Source: Asterias rubens (Eukaryota; Echinodermata; Asteroidea; Forcipulatida; Asteriidae). Taken from it: a stretch of 64,000 bases of DNA. This document shows, in pieces, positions 12,136 through 23,746 of the stretch. The stretch lies in assembly GCF_902459465.1 (NCBI RefSeq), contig NC_047070.1, positions 13,897,656 through 13,961,655 on the forward strand, in the 5' to 3' direction. The notes below the pieces were generated by a model. The model was not told the origin of the DNA. It was given only the letters and a program-made list of their open reading frames with translations, and made no database searches. Every line of letters begins with the position of its first letter. The first letter of the stretch is position 1. The translations under genes and the position numbers were made by a program.

Positions 12136-12720
12136 ATAAGGGAATCAATGTGTGGTGATGAGGTTTTCAACTAGTGGTTTAATTAAATCCCCAACGAGGC
12201 CTGGTTCTTGATAATTTTACCGAGACGAGGTCGAGGTAAATTATCAAGAACCAGGCCTCGGCGCAGTCGGCAGGTTTAAACCACCAGTTGAAAACCGATT
12301 CAACATAATTTGATTCCCATTCAAATACCTTTTCGGTCAAAAAACATCACCACTTATGGTCAAAAAGTTAAACAAATGCAAAAATTATAATTTTTCAATG
12401 ATTTCTATCAACACAACACCACTCCAGCTATTAAATGGTAAAGCCCTCCGCCGCCCTCTGATAAACAACTCCTTTAATATAAGGGAATGCTGTGCGCGTC
12501 GCGCGTATCGCGTGATGTGGCACAACTGTCTCGGCCGTTGCTCTCGACCAATAGGAATGAAGAAACTGTCTTATAAGAACATGTGCAAACTCGTGTGTCA
12601 CGCCAATGTTTCAACACTTTTTACTGGTCATAAACAAAGGTTTATACACACCCACGTGACGTGCTCTCCACCAATAGGAATAGCGAAACTGTCTGAGGTA
12701 TTTATGAATAATAAATTATG
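12136..12720. mobile_element. Foldback element, family 8-like
   Basis: A strong inverted repeat (aggcctggttcttgataatt against its complement, centred near 12230) is followed by a block with cacgtgacgtgctctccacc and ctgtctgaggtatttatg. That block also occurs at 41379-41437 and, inverted, at 58745-58800. The three loci are related copies of one element. Confidence 0.6.
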
Positions 12721-13531
12721 CACACTGTCTGTGAAAACAACAATCATCCATTTTGGGTTTCGTTTATAAAACGTTTTTGGGTATAATGCAATCTCTTCTC
12801 TTTCATTCACACTTCCTTTTGTTGATCCTTCATTCCCTTTTATAAACTTATTATAAAAACTGACCCACTTCCATGTTCGTCTGAATTGATTTCTTACTTT
12901 TTTGGTATTTTCCTGTAACCCTTCCAAAACAAAATGGACTAAACTAGAGAAAGTCCGCGTTTTGATTGGTTAATCGTTCTGATTGGTTAATCGTACTTTT
13001 GAATAACGCACGTTTCATAACCTATGAATCATTCATAGAACAATAGACTTGTGGACAAGTCGTTAAATGTCTGTCTCGGTGATAGCGTTCCGACTCTCCC
13101 ATTAGAATCCCGCGGTATTCTACTACTGCTGTCACGACTACATGGGGAGTAGAAGTCGGCAACCAGCATTTCGCGCGAGAGCAGTGATCTCGCAATAGCA
13201 CCGCCACAACTCAGTTTGTCTTTTGTCCTCGCTATTCAATGGGTGTTTGTAGGCTGTTTATATTTTAATGACTACATTGTCTCAATTTTCCATTCCAAAT
13301 GCAATGCCTTTAATAAATCACATAACAATTTAAAATAATAACAACAACAAGTTTGTCTGACGGCAGACAAACTGACTAGTTTATAATGAAGTCTAAAGTT
13401 GAATTTTAATGAGTGTGTATTGTTCTTGCCTCGTTGTTGTCTTAACCGATGGAAAATTGATATTGTCTTGCCACAGACTACCTGAAAGGGTATGTAGTCT
13501 CAAATCAATCAATTTTATGTTTATGGTCTGT
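12721..13531. other. Intergenic, nothing recognised
   Basis: Lies downstream of the right PAN-FReD gene (minus strand) and would contain its 3' UTR and polyadenylation signal. I cannot place them with confidence. Confidence 0.35.
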
Positions 13532-13791
13532 TTAGCCGGCACTTAGTGGCTTTATTTTCATTTCTACTTCCATTAAGGAGACGGACTCCCCAGGCCATGT
13601 CTTCCACACCATGCCACGACCGGGTGAAATACTGGCAGATGTTCGTGGACCATTCAGGTTAGACGTATGGCAGGAGTTGTACCACCAAGCTCCCTGGTAC
13701 ACCTCGGCACAATTGGTTCCGATGGCGTTGTCGTTGTCCTTGTCGTGGGTTGTCCATTGCATTCCATTGTGAGTCGCTATCAGTGAATCAC
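13532..13791 (-). CDS. Exon 6: fibrinogen domain C-terminal lobe and stop
   Basis: Acceptor TTTCGTAG. Encodes GDSLIATHNGMQWTTHDKDN, the GAWWYNSCH ligand/disulfide region, the terminal VEMKIKP strand and a TAA stop. Confidence 0.88.
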
Positions 13792-16700
13792 CTACGAAAG
13801 AATGACACAAAAACATCATTGTTTTGTTGGTTGGGATTCTACAGGCGCATTATAATAGTCTTTGTAAAGTTTGCGATAGAAAAAGAGAATCACTGGTGAA
13901 CGTACTTGAGTAATTTGTCTTCTGGTTTGTTGAGTGGTATTAAACAAAATCACAACAATAATTGGAAATAACAACACAGCAGCGTGACTTTTTAATAAAC
14001 TAACAGTTGTAAAGGCTAGTTTATTTATCTAATTTTATTTTAAAACTTGTTTCTGGGATGCGATTTGTAAGTGATTGTCAATTCAATTCAATTATATTCA
14101 ATTATTTTATTGCCACACAGATATAATATATACATATACAGTGAAATTCACTTCGGCTTGCGAGTCTAAATGTATTAAAAATTACAAAAATACAGAAAAC
14201 CCTTAAACCACATAGGCATACAATAACGAACAAATAAACAGTATGCGCACTTTATGCAGAGAGACGATTACAGTAAAAAAAAAAAAAAAATGCAAACCAC
14301 CGAAAACAAATTAAAAAGTATTAATCATTAAGTAATCTTATTACACTGGGATAAAAACTTTTAGGGGTTGTAATCTTTTAGAAACAGAAACAAATACCAG
14401 AACAGGACTAAAATCGGTGACATTTCGTTTTATGACGGCTTTCTACCAATGAGCTACGGTAGCTATCTTGCCCTAATATCGGTGATCACCTATCTTTCTT
14501 CGTCGTGCACTTGGAATCCATACTTCCTTCTTGTAACTACTATATTATTATAGCGAGAGTTTACAGCCAAGTTTAAGATAGAATATGAGCTGTGAAACAT
14601 TACCTCCAGTTCCAGTAAAGCCACTAACCGTCAGTCGATAGTTGTCCGCTTCGTTGTTCACTCGAAACTCACTGTATCTACAAGACAACAACAACAAAAC
14701 TATTTCGCTTGGGTCGTTCTTATCTATTCAATTACGGGGAAATATTATTTGGTTTTAACCCTAACACCGATGTATGTGGAGCATTGTATACCCGGGGGGG
14801 GGGGGCTATTCATTCCGCCCAATTTAAATTTAACTCTTTAGTGCCTAACGTGCACATAATGTGTGTACACTTTTATTTTGTTTTCTTATTCCCTGATACT
14901 TTATCCGATTTGTTTTTTTAAATGTGCATTAAGAATGCCTGTTGACTTTGGTGAGTAATATGAATATAACAACATAAATATTAAACTTGCGGGTACAATC
15001 ATGTATTGAATCTCTTTTTAAAGGCAGTGTACACTATTGGTAATTGTCAAAGACTAGCCTTCACAGTTGGTGTCTCTCAACATATGCATATAATAACAAC
15101 CCTGTGAAAATTTGAGCTCAATCGGTCATCGAACTTGTGAGATAATAATGAAAGAAAAAACACCCTTGTCACACGAAGTTGTGTGCGTTTAGATGGTTGA
15201 TTTCGAGACCTCAAGTTCAAAACTTGAGGTCTTGGAATAAAATTCGTGGAAAATTACTTCTTTCTCAAAAACTATGGCACTTCAGAGGGAGCCGTTTCTC
15301 ACAATGTTTTATACCATCAACCTCTCCCCATTACTCGTCACCAAGAAAGGTTTTATGCTAATAAATTACGAATAGTGGCCACTGCCTTTAAGAGACATGT
15401 TGGCTCTGAAACGTAGAGGGCCAATACTCCCTCAAGAAGAGGTTCAATGTTCAGTACATGGTTGTACCCGTTATTGTACTATTCATGTGTAGTTCATTTG
15501 TATCTACTAAATAATAGTTAGAATTCAATATTGTTTTGTTCGTTTCTCTTCGATGCTTTCGGCAAAACAAGTCTGTACAATTTAAATTAGATAAACAGAA
15601 AACACTGACGAGACAAAGTCTTGCTGCCACCAATAGCTGCAAGTGAAATATCCACCTACTTGGCAAATTTGACTTCACCGTACCAGTCCACCAGTGGAAT
15701 ACGCAACTGGTAGTCGTCTTGATTTGTCAAGAGGTAAATGAGATCTAATCCGAGCCAGAAATCGGAATCATTGTCATCAATGATACCAAAGCCCATCTTG
15801 TAAGACGCCCAGTTGCGATAGAAGTCGACAGCGTTGACCCGCCTCTGTATCGTCTGTGGATGAAAATAGGGGACACAGATTCCAATAAAAAAATGTCAAA
15901 GAAAATCATTTGGTCTTACATCTTTTGAGACTATCTGTTTGTATATCAGCCACGCGAGCAGGCTCATAAAAGGCACTCGAATTGTCACCCTCACCCAAAT
16001 CTTCTATTCTAATCTTGTTTTCTTCTTTCTTTCTCTTTTTGTCTTTTTGTTTGCATTAGTTCTGTCTGTGTTTTCTTTTTAACAGACATTTGCCAAGCGT
16101 ATGTCCCAGCACAGACGGGGTTGTGGAGACTCTGTCATCTTTACGAACCTAAAAACCTCAAACCACTCCTTCAACAACGAGAACAATGTTGTCTTGGAAA
16201 GAGAGGCAAGGTGTTTGGAAAGAGGAGTGAAAGAGGCGATCTACATGAAGAGGGAGGGATCCGGACCATCACAAAACAGAGAAGGTTGTCTGCGGGGGGC
16301 CTATAGTGTAGCTATAAGAAGATCACTCGACGTCTGCACGGTTCAGTAACCCTGAAACGGGTCACCAACCTTTTGCCGCCTAAAGATCAGTCGACCGGAT
16401 AGGACGTGAAAGTGTCGTCAGTTTAGAAATAGTAAGTCAAGTTATATTATTACATTTTTCAACACTGAGTCCCCGTGTTAACACACATCGGTGCTTATGG
16501 GTAAAAACAAATGCATATTTTCTCTTTACGTCGTGTCCTAGCGGTTAAGAGCACCGAACTCAAGCTCTGTTTTTTCCCTTCTGTACAGCAGAGTGTGGGT
16601 TCGAGCCACAGCATGAAACCTGTGTCCTTAAGCAAGACGCTTTGTGATGCTTCGTCCTTCGGATAGGACGTAAATCCGTCGGTCCCGTATGTTGTGTAAC

Positions 16701-18965
16701 GCACGTAAAACAAAAAAACAGTGCACCTATTGACAAGAGAGGGGGTTCGCCCGGTGTTACTGGCTTGAAAGGCATCATATTGCGCATGGCACCCCGTAAA
16801 CCTTCTTATGGTGCTAACGGAGTAGATCTCAAACGTAGTCGCACATCTTGCAGTAAAAGCACCTTGATCGTCACTGAGTGACGGATAGAGCAATATATGA
16901 GAAGCCACTATAATAAGTATTATTAGAAAGAGTCGTTTCTGTTGTTAAACCACTTACCGTCCACCCACCTCCACCAAACTGCATGTCACAATATACACTA
17001 GTTCCACCAGGTGCTGCCCCCTTGATGTAGATGGTATAGAGACCACTGTTATAGAATCCATCACTGTAATAGCCCCAACAATCTCTGGGACCAGGCTGGG
17101 CTGATGGTCCAAAAGTAAGAGAAAAAGTAAGAAATATTAAAGCAAACATAATTTTAACACATTTATTTAAATAATAATAGTGATAATATAGATAGGTCAT
17201 TTTTGTCGCACTTATCTGGGAAACCCGATCACGGCGCCTATACGCACAAAGGGGAAAGGCAATTTATACCTTTAGTTTTGGAAACAGTTCGATCCATTAT
17301 AATTGGAGTTGTATTATTAAAATGTAAACAACTTTAATTTCAAATGGTCGACGTTGTTGAGGTATCGCTGGAAATTTAGAGCAAATTTTATATCCGCGCC
17401 GGAAGGTTGAATCTTGTACACAATATGAGAAGCTGTAACGCTTCTTGTAATAAAATTTTGTGGATAAAATTTGTACACTTTTGTCATAACCGCAGTAGCC
17501 TACTTTAAAGTGAAATGTTTCTCAAAATGCTTTATTATGTCCAAAACTGTTGTAAAGGCCCCTACTTCTTACCCAGTTAAATTTATATTGCGGTAATTTC
17601 CATTCATTGCTAAACGTATTCAGTAAAAGCGGCGTTATATTTTGTTACTTCTTTTTTACGTTTAAACAGCAGTGATTGGAACATTAAACAAATTTACTTG
17701 AAAAATTAACCCCAAAAAGCAACGGCCTAATAACTGGTTGGTTCTGTCGAAGGGACACCTCCCAACTATAAGAGTAATCCGCACCTGTCAATTTACCAAA
17801 TTGATTCAAGTGAAAACCACCACATTATTTCGAGCGCACAAAATACAGCACTGAATTTTTTTAACACGTGAGTTTTGTTCCACATCATAATCCGTTAACA
17901 TAATGGTCTTCGTGACAACCAGTAACGCATTGAATTACATTTTCCCCGGTCTAGTCTTTGTAGCTCCATTCCTCTGACGAGTCAAGTGATGGAACATTCG
18001 CAGTTATTGCTGCAAGGAATTGAACAGAAGTGTTTATTCATAGAACAATCAATGCCCAATTGAAGAATATGATTCAAACATATCTCTTGCAGCATTTAAA
18101 TTCTGGTCCAGTTGTAAACAGCTAGCTGAACATATTCCGCAAACGAAAAAGACCACCAAATTTTTTGGGGAGTTGGGGTGGGGGGTTGGAGTGCACTCCT
18201 ACCTGTTGTTTTGAATGCAGTTGTCGGCAGTTTAGTTGTCTGCATGGTTGTCGACATGTCAGTTGTTGACGGTTGTTTGGTTGTTTGCAACGCAGTTGTT
18301 GGCGGCTTTTCCGTTATCGGCTCTCGAGTTGTCGGTTGTCCAGTTGTCTGGCTAGTTGTCAACATATCGGTTGTTGGCGGCTGTTTGGTTGTTTGTAACG
18401 CAGTCGTTGACGGTGTTTCCGTTGTCGGCGCTTGAGTTGTCGGTTGCCCTGTTGTTGTGGGTGCTGTTGTTGAAGGCATGTCCGTTGATAGAACTTGTGT
18501 GGTCTGAGATGGTGATTGTCAGTTAAAAAGGAAAGTCTACTTTAATCCCATTTTACGTGAAAAAAAATCATGCTTTAATCATTTTCAGCGGTCCATGCGG
18601 CGAAACATTGACCTGAAGTGTTCGCAATAAAAACAAAGCCAGAACTGCACGGGGCCGAAGCCACACAAAGGAAGCCAGCCGTTCAAAACTACCCTCGAAA
18701 TCGCCCTTTTAAACGAATAAATACAAAACAACATAATTATTCCTCTTTTGCTACAAACACTGCAGATTTTTAGTTCCGTTAAGATTAAAATACATTAACT
18801 CTTTTGTAGAGCCATAAATTTCGGACAAACTCTCCTCCCATCGTCTCACCGACTCCTTGCTAGTAGTTCGTTGAACTGTGCCGTCTAATATTATCATACA
18901 CCCACCATCCACAAGAGCTATGACAAGAACACTCATCCGAGTTTTTGTTGCTGCTGCTGCTGTTA

Positions 18966-19047
<82 letters not shown>

Positions 19048-20401
19048 ATACTGCGGCATTTCGTTTCACAATGGTGTCAGGTGTGTAAAATTTAGCCTTT
19101 TGTCTAAAAATAATATTACTTTGTTTGAAAACAAAACCTTCGAGTAGGTACTCTTCAAGTTGAGTGAAAAGAAGGAAAAGGCCAAAAATGGGAGGTCAAT
19201 CTCCACATGAATGGCAGCGTAGGCATGACCAATGGGAGACTTTAGGACGCTAGGTGGCAGCAGACTTACCAGGTAAATGTCGATTTTGTACGTTGTTCTG
19301 AGCAATGGATTTTACCTGCTCAGTCTGCTGCCACCAAGCGTCCCAAAAGTCTCCCATCAAGCCTGTTAAATTTCATTTCATTTCAATACATTTATTTCAA
19401 TGTTGCCATAAAGTTACATTTGTGTACATCGCTAAAGTTAATATACATGATAATGAATAGATAATGGCAAACCACAGATGTAGCCAAGACAATAACAATT
19501 TACACGGAAGTTGAGTAAATAATGACAAACAGGACAACATATAGGCATAGGGTGAAGCAAGGCTTTTGTTCCCGTACCTACGGACAGACAAAAACCGAAC
19601 AAAACAAACAAACACACCAACAAACTATCACAACACTGACTTACATAAAAAACAAGAGCCGACATAAAAAACAAGGTGCACAACAAGAGCCGACATTGAA
19701 CATGGGGCGGGGTCAGGGCCCAACGAGATATGGCCGGGATTGTGTTCTCTGTTGGCGTTATCCTTTCAATGATTCTATTCATAAGTATAATTTAAAAAAT
19801 AAAGTAGTTTTATTAAATAACCATTGAATGTGAAGGGCAAAGATATAGCTTTGAAGTTGTTGTTATTTGGTTATTAGCATCGGAAATTACAATGAATCAA
19901 AGGTAAAAAGGGAGCGACACGATCCACTGTGACGTCACGAAACCCACTGATTGGCATAGGTAAAAACATAAAATACAATCAGTTATATGACATTCTTCAA
20001 AGCCCCATCACTTTAACCAAATTACTAACGAATCAATGGTTGTCATTGAAAATCAGAAGATTTTTGTGTATTACCTTTGACGTGATTTCGTAATAAGACC
20101 ATCCATCATTCGTAATGACATCCGATGGGTGGTCAGTCTTGCTGCCGTCATAAAGCTCACATTCACCGGTTAGCTGGCTGTAACTCACGGCCACACATTG
20201 GGGTTCACGGAGGCAGTTGGCCAAGCATCTTGACGCAGATCTGACTCGTTGTAGACTCAGTAGTAGATGGTTCTTAAGAGCAATGTTAGATACCGAGGGT
20301 TTAGAGAAATCTGCCGACTGCAAAATTGTTTCACAGCACAACAAGTTGGCCAAGGAAACACATATTGCGACATATGTGCATTGTCGCAACTCTCTGCCCA
20401 T
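13532..20401 (-). CDS. PAN-mucin-fibrinogen domain secreted protein (complete)
   Basis: Six coding exons on the minus strand: 20075-20401, 18203-18503, 16958-17100, 15660-15853, 14604-14677 and 13532-13791. They total 1299 nt, about 432 residues, with GT-AG borders and matching phases at every junction. Order: signal peptide, PAN/apple-like module, about 100 residues of Thr/Pro-rich mucin-like stalk, and a complete fibrinogen C-terminal domain of about 210 residues. The FReD keeps its opening DCWG, QFGGGGWT, DFYRNW, FWLGLDLIYLLT, the calcium-site motif THDKDNDN and the closing GAWWYNSCHTSNLNG. FReD lectins of the ficolin/tenascin type bind acetylated or other glycans and act extracellularly in recognition; that role is inferred from family. 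The left paralogue at 233-6522 suggests tandem duplication. Confidence 0.85.
14080..14330. other. Possible retroelement 3' end
   Basis: The segment attattttattgccacacag ... tatacagtgaaattcacttc resembles the 3' UTR style of echinoderm LINE/SINE ends. No protein motif supports it, so the call is weak. It lies in the intron between FReD exons 5 and 6. Confidence 0.3.
14604..14677 (-). CDS. Exon 5: fibrinogen domain, short exon
   Basis: Acceptor GTCTTGTAG, donor GTAATG; 74 nt. Encodes KYSEFRVNNEADNYRLTVSG with phases that join exons 4 and 6 exactly. Confidence 0.8.
15018..15392 (+). mobile_element. Family 2 TTAA foldback MITE
   Basis: Complete copy inside the intron between FReD exons 4 and 5, antisense to the gene. 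Ends TTAAAGGCAGTG and cactgcctttaa; hairpin gacctcaagtt / aacttgaggtc. Confidence 0.85.
15660..15853 (-). CDS. Exon 4: fibrinogen domain, middle
   Basis: Acceptor CATCCACAG, donor GTAGGT. Encodes TIQRRVNAVDFYRNWASYK, then DSDFWLGLDLIYLLTNQDDY. Exits with two bases of a Lys codon. Confidence 0.85.
16524..16925 (+). mobile_element. tRNA-derived SINE
   Basis: A tRNA-like head with A-box-like tagcggttaagagcacc and B-box gggttcgagcc is followed by the body: tgtccttaagcaagacgc, ttcggataggacgtaaa, gtgtaacgcacgt, cactgagtgacgg. It ends in an AT-rich tail (aataagtattatta). It lies in the intron between FReD exons 3 and 4. Confidence 0.85.
16958..17100 (-). CDS. Exon 3: start of fibrinogen domain
   Basis: Starts two bases into an Ala codon (phase 1 entry) and ends phase 0 at GTAAGT. 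Encodes PGPRDCWGYYSDGFYNSGLY and continues to SVYCDMQFGGGGWT, the first disulfide region of FReDs. Confidence 0.85.
17241..18055. other. FReD gene intron, nothing recognised
   Basis: AT-rich intronic sequence between exons 2 and 3 of the right PAN-FReD gene with no recognised element. Confidence 0.35.
18203..18503 (-). CDS. Exon 2: Thr/Pro-rich mucin-like stalk
   Basis: Acceptor ACCATCTCAG, donor GTAGGA; 100 codons plus one base. Contains two imperfect copies of a roughly 35-residue unit (TTALQTTKQPPTTDM and TTALQTTKQPSTTDM). Probably O-glycosylated spacer. Confidence 0.7.
18945..19046. repeat. Trinucleotide microsatellite (CTG)n(TTG)n
   Basis: About 13 CTG units followed by about 13 TTG units on the plus strand, in the large intron between the PAN and mucin exons. 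Minus-strand poly-Asn/poly-Ser frames are artefacts of this repeat. Confidence 0.9.
19232..19357. mobile_element. Short foldback MITE with a CTCF-like motif in its arm
   Basis: Arms tgggagactttaggacgct and agcgtcccaaaagtctccca are inverted complements extended by aggtggcagcagac / gtctgctgccacca. Larger relatives are in the HNMT-like introns at 25809-26136 and 33772-34055. Confidence 0.8.
20075..20401 (-). CDS. Exon 1: signal peptide and PAN/apple-like domain
   Basis: 109 codons, ending phase 0 at donor GTAATA. The leader MGRELRQCTYVAICVSLANL is hydrophobic in its second half. The Cys module CLANC / QCVAVSY / ECELY / GWSYY follows. Confidence 0.75.
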
Positions 20402-20826
20402 GATAATAGTTAAGTATAGCTTTAAAATAATACGTTTGATTCAAGTTGGCAACATCAAGCACTAAACAATTGCTTCGGTATTATAATCTTGAGAGAAAGT
20501 TGAAACTCAACAACATTGATTCTTCTGGTTGAGTATTTTGTGGAAATCATCAATGTTATTGATAGCTGACCCACTTTGCAAGGCAAAACAGGCTATTGCT
20601 TTATACGCGTGTTCCATTTGATTTGGCGCATGCGCGTCCTGCCTCTATCTTTCTTTCGATGACGTCACAACTACCAACGAGTTGGTGTTATTATTTTAAT
20701 TGGAGTTCATTGATCTTGTCGATTTTATACCCGTAGTGGCTGAGAATCAAGACTAAGCCCATTGTAACCTGTGCAAACACAATATTGTCCAAATCATGCA
20801 AATCTTCTAATGAAAGAGAACGGTGA
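20402..20826. other. Upstream region of the right PAN-FReD gene
   Basis: Probable promoter side of the minus-strand gene. I see no clear core promoter element. Confidence 0.3.
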
Positions 20827-20869
20827 CGAACGTTCGTTCGTTCGTTCGTTCGTTCGTTCGTTCGTTCGT
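20827..20869. repeat. (CGTT)n microsatellite
   Basis: About ten tetranucleotide units of cgtt/ttcg. Confidence 0.9.
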
Positions 20870-20989
20870 GCAATCAAACACCCTGGTTATTAATGCTGCC
20901 TTATTTTCTATCTACAACCTAAAATGCTGACTGAATTACTTCCATTTACGTACAGACACTTCGTTTGTACTAGGTGGCTTGAGCTGCCA

Positions 20990-21305
20990 TTTACGTGTAG
21001 ACACTCCAGAGTCTCCTGACGATGACTAGAGCAAGCTAGTCGAAACGTTGAGACCAATTTCAGAACTGACTCCGCGGCAGTACAGTTAATTACGATCCTA
21101 TAAGCTAAAGTAGTAGTCCAGTCTAATTCCTATACCATCCGCCCTGGTAATAGTTAAAAAGCAGGACATTTCTTTTCAGAACTGAGAAGTCTCCCGAACC
21201 TCCGATTATCTACTCCACGGCAGTAGAATAAAGCAAGACAGTTCCCTATGAACAACTCTACCTAGTAAGTAGATACACACATGGTGTTACCGCAAACCAA
21301 GTATA
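20990..21305 (+). mobile_element. Retroelement-like repeat carrying a hammerhead-like motif
   Basis: Shares a long collinear block with 44786-45065: ctgactccgcggcagtac, cgatcctataagctaaag, agaactgagaagtctcccga and acacatggtgttaccgcaaa. The tail block recurs alone at 63377-63475. Penelope-like and retrozyme elements are known to carry hammerhead ribozymes, so this is probably a non-autonomous derivative of such an element; I see no coding frame. Confidence 0.6.
21011..21054 (+). ncRNA. Candidate minimal hammerhead ribozyme
   Basis: Stem I GTCTC (21011-21015) pairs with GAGAC (21050-21054). Core CTGACGA is at 21016-21022. Stem II GACTAG / CTAGTC (21024-21029 with 21036-21041) closes on loop AGCAAG. 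GAAA follows at 21042-21045. The next bases CGTT give the palindromic ACGU stem III and a GUU cleavage triplet. A stem III this short would favour dimeric action. One extra U (21023) sits between the core and stem II, so activity is uncertain. Confidence 0.5.
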
Positions 21306-22247
21306 CATTAATTACATGATCTTACAACTCAGAACATTCTGACCCAAATGCAGCCATTTAACAAAACTGAAATTTGAAAATTAATGCAACTCTTATACAA
21401 TTAAAATTTATCTTTATTTCTCATCATCTCGTTTTCCATAACATCGAGATATTATTATTATTCGTTGTTTCATTTAACCCTACTGTAGTGACATCTTCCT
21501 AGCTGGATACGACTAGATAAGTTGCTGTGTTTTGTTTTGTTTTCATTTGGTGCTGCAAAATGGAGTGTACAAAATGTACGTGTAACAAATAGATTCAACG
21601 CAGTGGTGCTAGTAACTAAACACTGCAATAACAACTTGCAATCGATCGGAGTGTCCTTCATACTAGCGATAATTCCTCAGTGACTAATTTACTTTCTAAC
21701 AAACAAAGGAGATGAGTTCCAGACAGTTTCCTTGGAAACTATTACAATGCAGTAACCACTCCACATAGTTAATAATGTTTATTCTGTCATGAATTGCGTC
21801 AGAAGACCTTGGTTTTAAAGAAAAGAAGAACAAAATGATGCATTGATAGAGGCATAATGCTAAATATTTGTGCAATGCTTTAAGGCGGTGCGCAAAAAGC
21901 ATAAGAAGGTATGATTACATAAGCATGAGGAGGTAAGAATTCAATTAAAATTTGAAAAAAATACCAATACAATCCCAAAGACAATACATACCAAAAGTTG
22001 AAACATAAAGGAGTTGCTCGATTAAAACATTTACAAATCGAACATAATTATTCATACAGACTTGAAATAAAATGAAATGGCAAGAAAATAGATCCTGTCA
22101 ATAACGCTCGTCTCGATAGCACAATTTTTCGTCATTTTAAAACCTTTTTTTTTAGGCAGACTTAAAGAAAACTAATATAATCTCTTTCCAATGTGTCTTG
22201 TGTGCGTGGGTAAGGCCAGGCACAACACAGACTCTGCACACTCATGG
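21306..22247. other. Intergenic, nothing recognised
   Basis: AT-rich sequence without a supported gene or repeat. Confidence 0.35.
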
Positions 22248-22500
22248 GTGCGTTCGTTTAGCTTCCCTGTGTCTACCCCGCGGTGCTCACTCGGGTGAGC
22301 CCCTGACAAGAGCTAAACCAACAACCACTCGCTGCTCTCGTAGTGACGTCGTTCACCTGGGGCCAGCCCCCAAGTGACCCACTCCACAAGCAGGGCACTG
22401 GGGGGCTGACCTGGGTGAGCCCCTGGAATGACGTCAAAAGCTATTGGAACGCACCGGGGCAGATCGGGGATGACCCAGGGAAGCTAAACGAACGCACAAC
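22248..22500. mobile_element. Foldback MITE, family 5
   Basis: Arms: gtgcgttcgtttagcttccc at left and gggaagctaaacgaacgcac at right. The GC-rich interior has ggtgagcccctg and gggggctg blocks. Two further copies lie in opposite orientation at 35848-36095 and 38241-38488. Confidence 0.85.
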
Positions 22501-22695
22501 CTATACCACATCCGTCTGTAAACGGTACCGACAACTGATGTAACTACATGTATAAAATGCCTTTTCGAAGAAAAACAAAACACTTGATGAATCTATCGGG
22601 GGGGGGGGCGGGGGTGCAGCAAACAGACAATGAGAAACAACATTGTTGACATAGGGGGGCCATGCTCAGTGCCACGTATGGTTTTCACTCCCCGC

Positions 22696-23235
22696 TTAAA
22701 GGGTCTGTATACGTTTGGTAATGACTCCGAATATTAATTTTAGTACAAACTTTCGTGTTATCAGTTACGCTAGCTTTTGATAGTATAATGCAATGTTGAG
22801 AACAATTTCACTTCGAAGTAGTGTGGTTATGGAAAAAGATATCACTTTTTATCCCAACAAATTTGAATAATGAAGTAAACCGGTAACGCTTCTAAAAGAT
22901 ATGTGTGTTCTTATTATGTTCTGCCTGCGTGGACAAACATTCCGGATTATCGGCCAACTTTTGAAATTAAATTTTCGTGTGTTAGTTTTATTGTGTATAT
23001 TTACATTTGTATAGGATTGAAACATTCGAAGGGCTAAAAAACCAAGGGTATATACAAACCCTTGAAATACAATGGCTTTATAAAAGTCACCTATATGCTT
23101 ATGAACAAACAAAAACAATTTTAGTTTGTCACGATATGTTAAAAACAAATTAATTATAAAGTTGTTTGGGGTGACTCCGCCTACCCTTTTTTGTGACGTC
23201 AATCGAGACAGACTTTGCACTGTCGTCAATATCCC
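22696..23235. mobile_element. Fused fragments of TTAA foldback elements
   Basis: Begins TTAAAGGGTCTGTATACGTT and becomes, after about 150 bp, the arm of the family 11 foldback (tttgtcacgatatg, gttgtttggggtgactccgc, gtgacgtcaatcgag). Only one arm of family 11 is present here. Confidence 0.5.
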
Positions 23236-23402
23236 GCCATTAGTTTCACTCGCTAGTTCCTCTCATTATTGAACATAACACTTTAATGACTTAAATCTCA
23301 TGACAACGCTTTTGCCCCCAAGACTGCAAGACCCCAAGATATTCAAAACCGTGTGTTTCAAGTTCAAGAAATGTAATATATATATTTTTTGAGGAGCACG
23401 GG

Positions 23403-23746
23403 TTAGCGTACGATTATAAAATGCTCCCAATCTCCTTTGAGTAATATCTTGCCATCTATCTTGTCAGAGAAGCGATCACTTTTCAAGAATTGCAAGATGT
23501 CTGCTTGGGTTTCAGGGGAGGCTGTTTCAGTCAAATTAGCCACGTTTGTGTAGAAAAAGTCTAGGAGAAGACGTCCGTCTTCAGTCATATCTTCGGGAGG
23601 ATCGAAGCAGTCAGTGATGTCTGTACGCTCTTCGATGACAGATTCATGTGCTATGGGGATGTTTTCAATTACACATGCAGTCTTGACTTCTTGAGAAGTT
23701 ATATCGGGTTGATGGTATCTCTCTGCAAAAGCTGCACCAACTGTTC
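23403..23746 (-). CDS. HNMT-like: HNMT-like gene 1, last exon
   Basis: Acceptor GGTCAAACAG, 344 nt, TAA stop at 23403. Three bases longer than the gene 2 exon because of an extra Phe codon. Confidence 0.85.

Noticed and set aside
12628-12927. Minus-strand frame of 99 codons
   Set aside because: Overlaps a dispersed foldback block also found at 41.4 and 58.8 kb; no protein family motif.
16101-16349. 82-codon plus-strand frame in a FReD intron
   Set aside because: No homology recognised, no splice or promoter support, and it is antisense within an intron.
18860-19069. Poly-Asn/poly-Ser protein on the minus strand
   Set aside because: Comes from a CTG/TTG microsatellite in an intron; no splice support.
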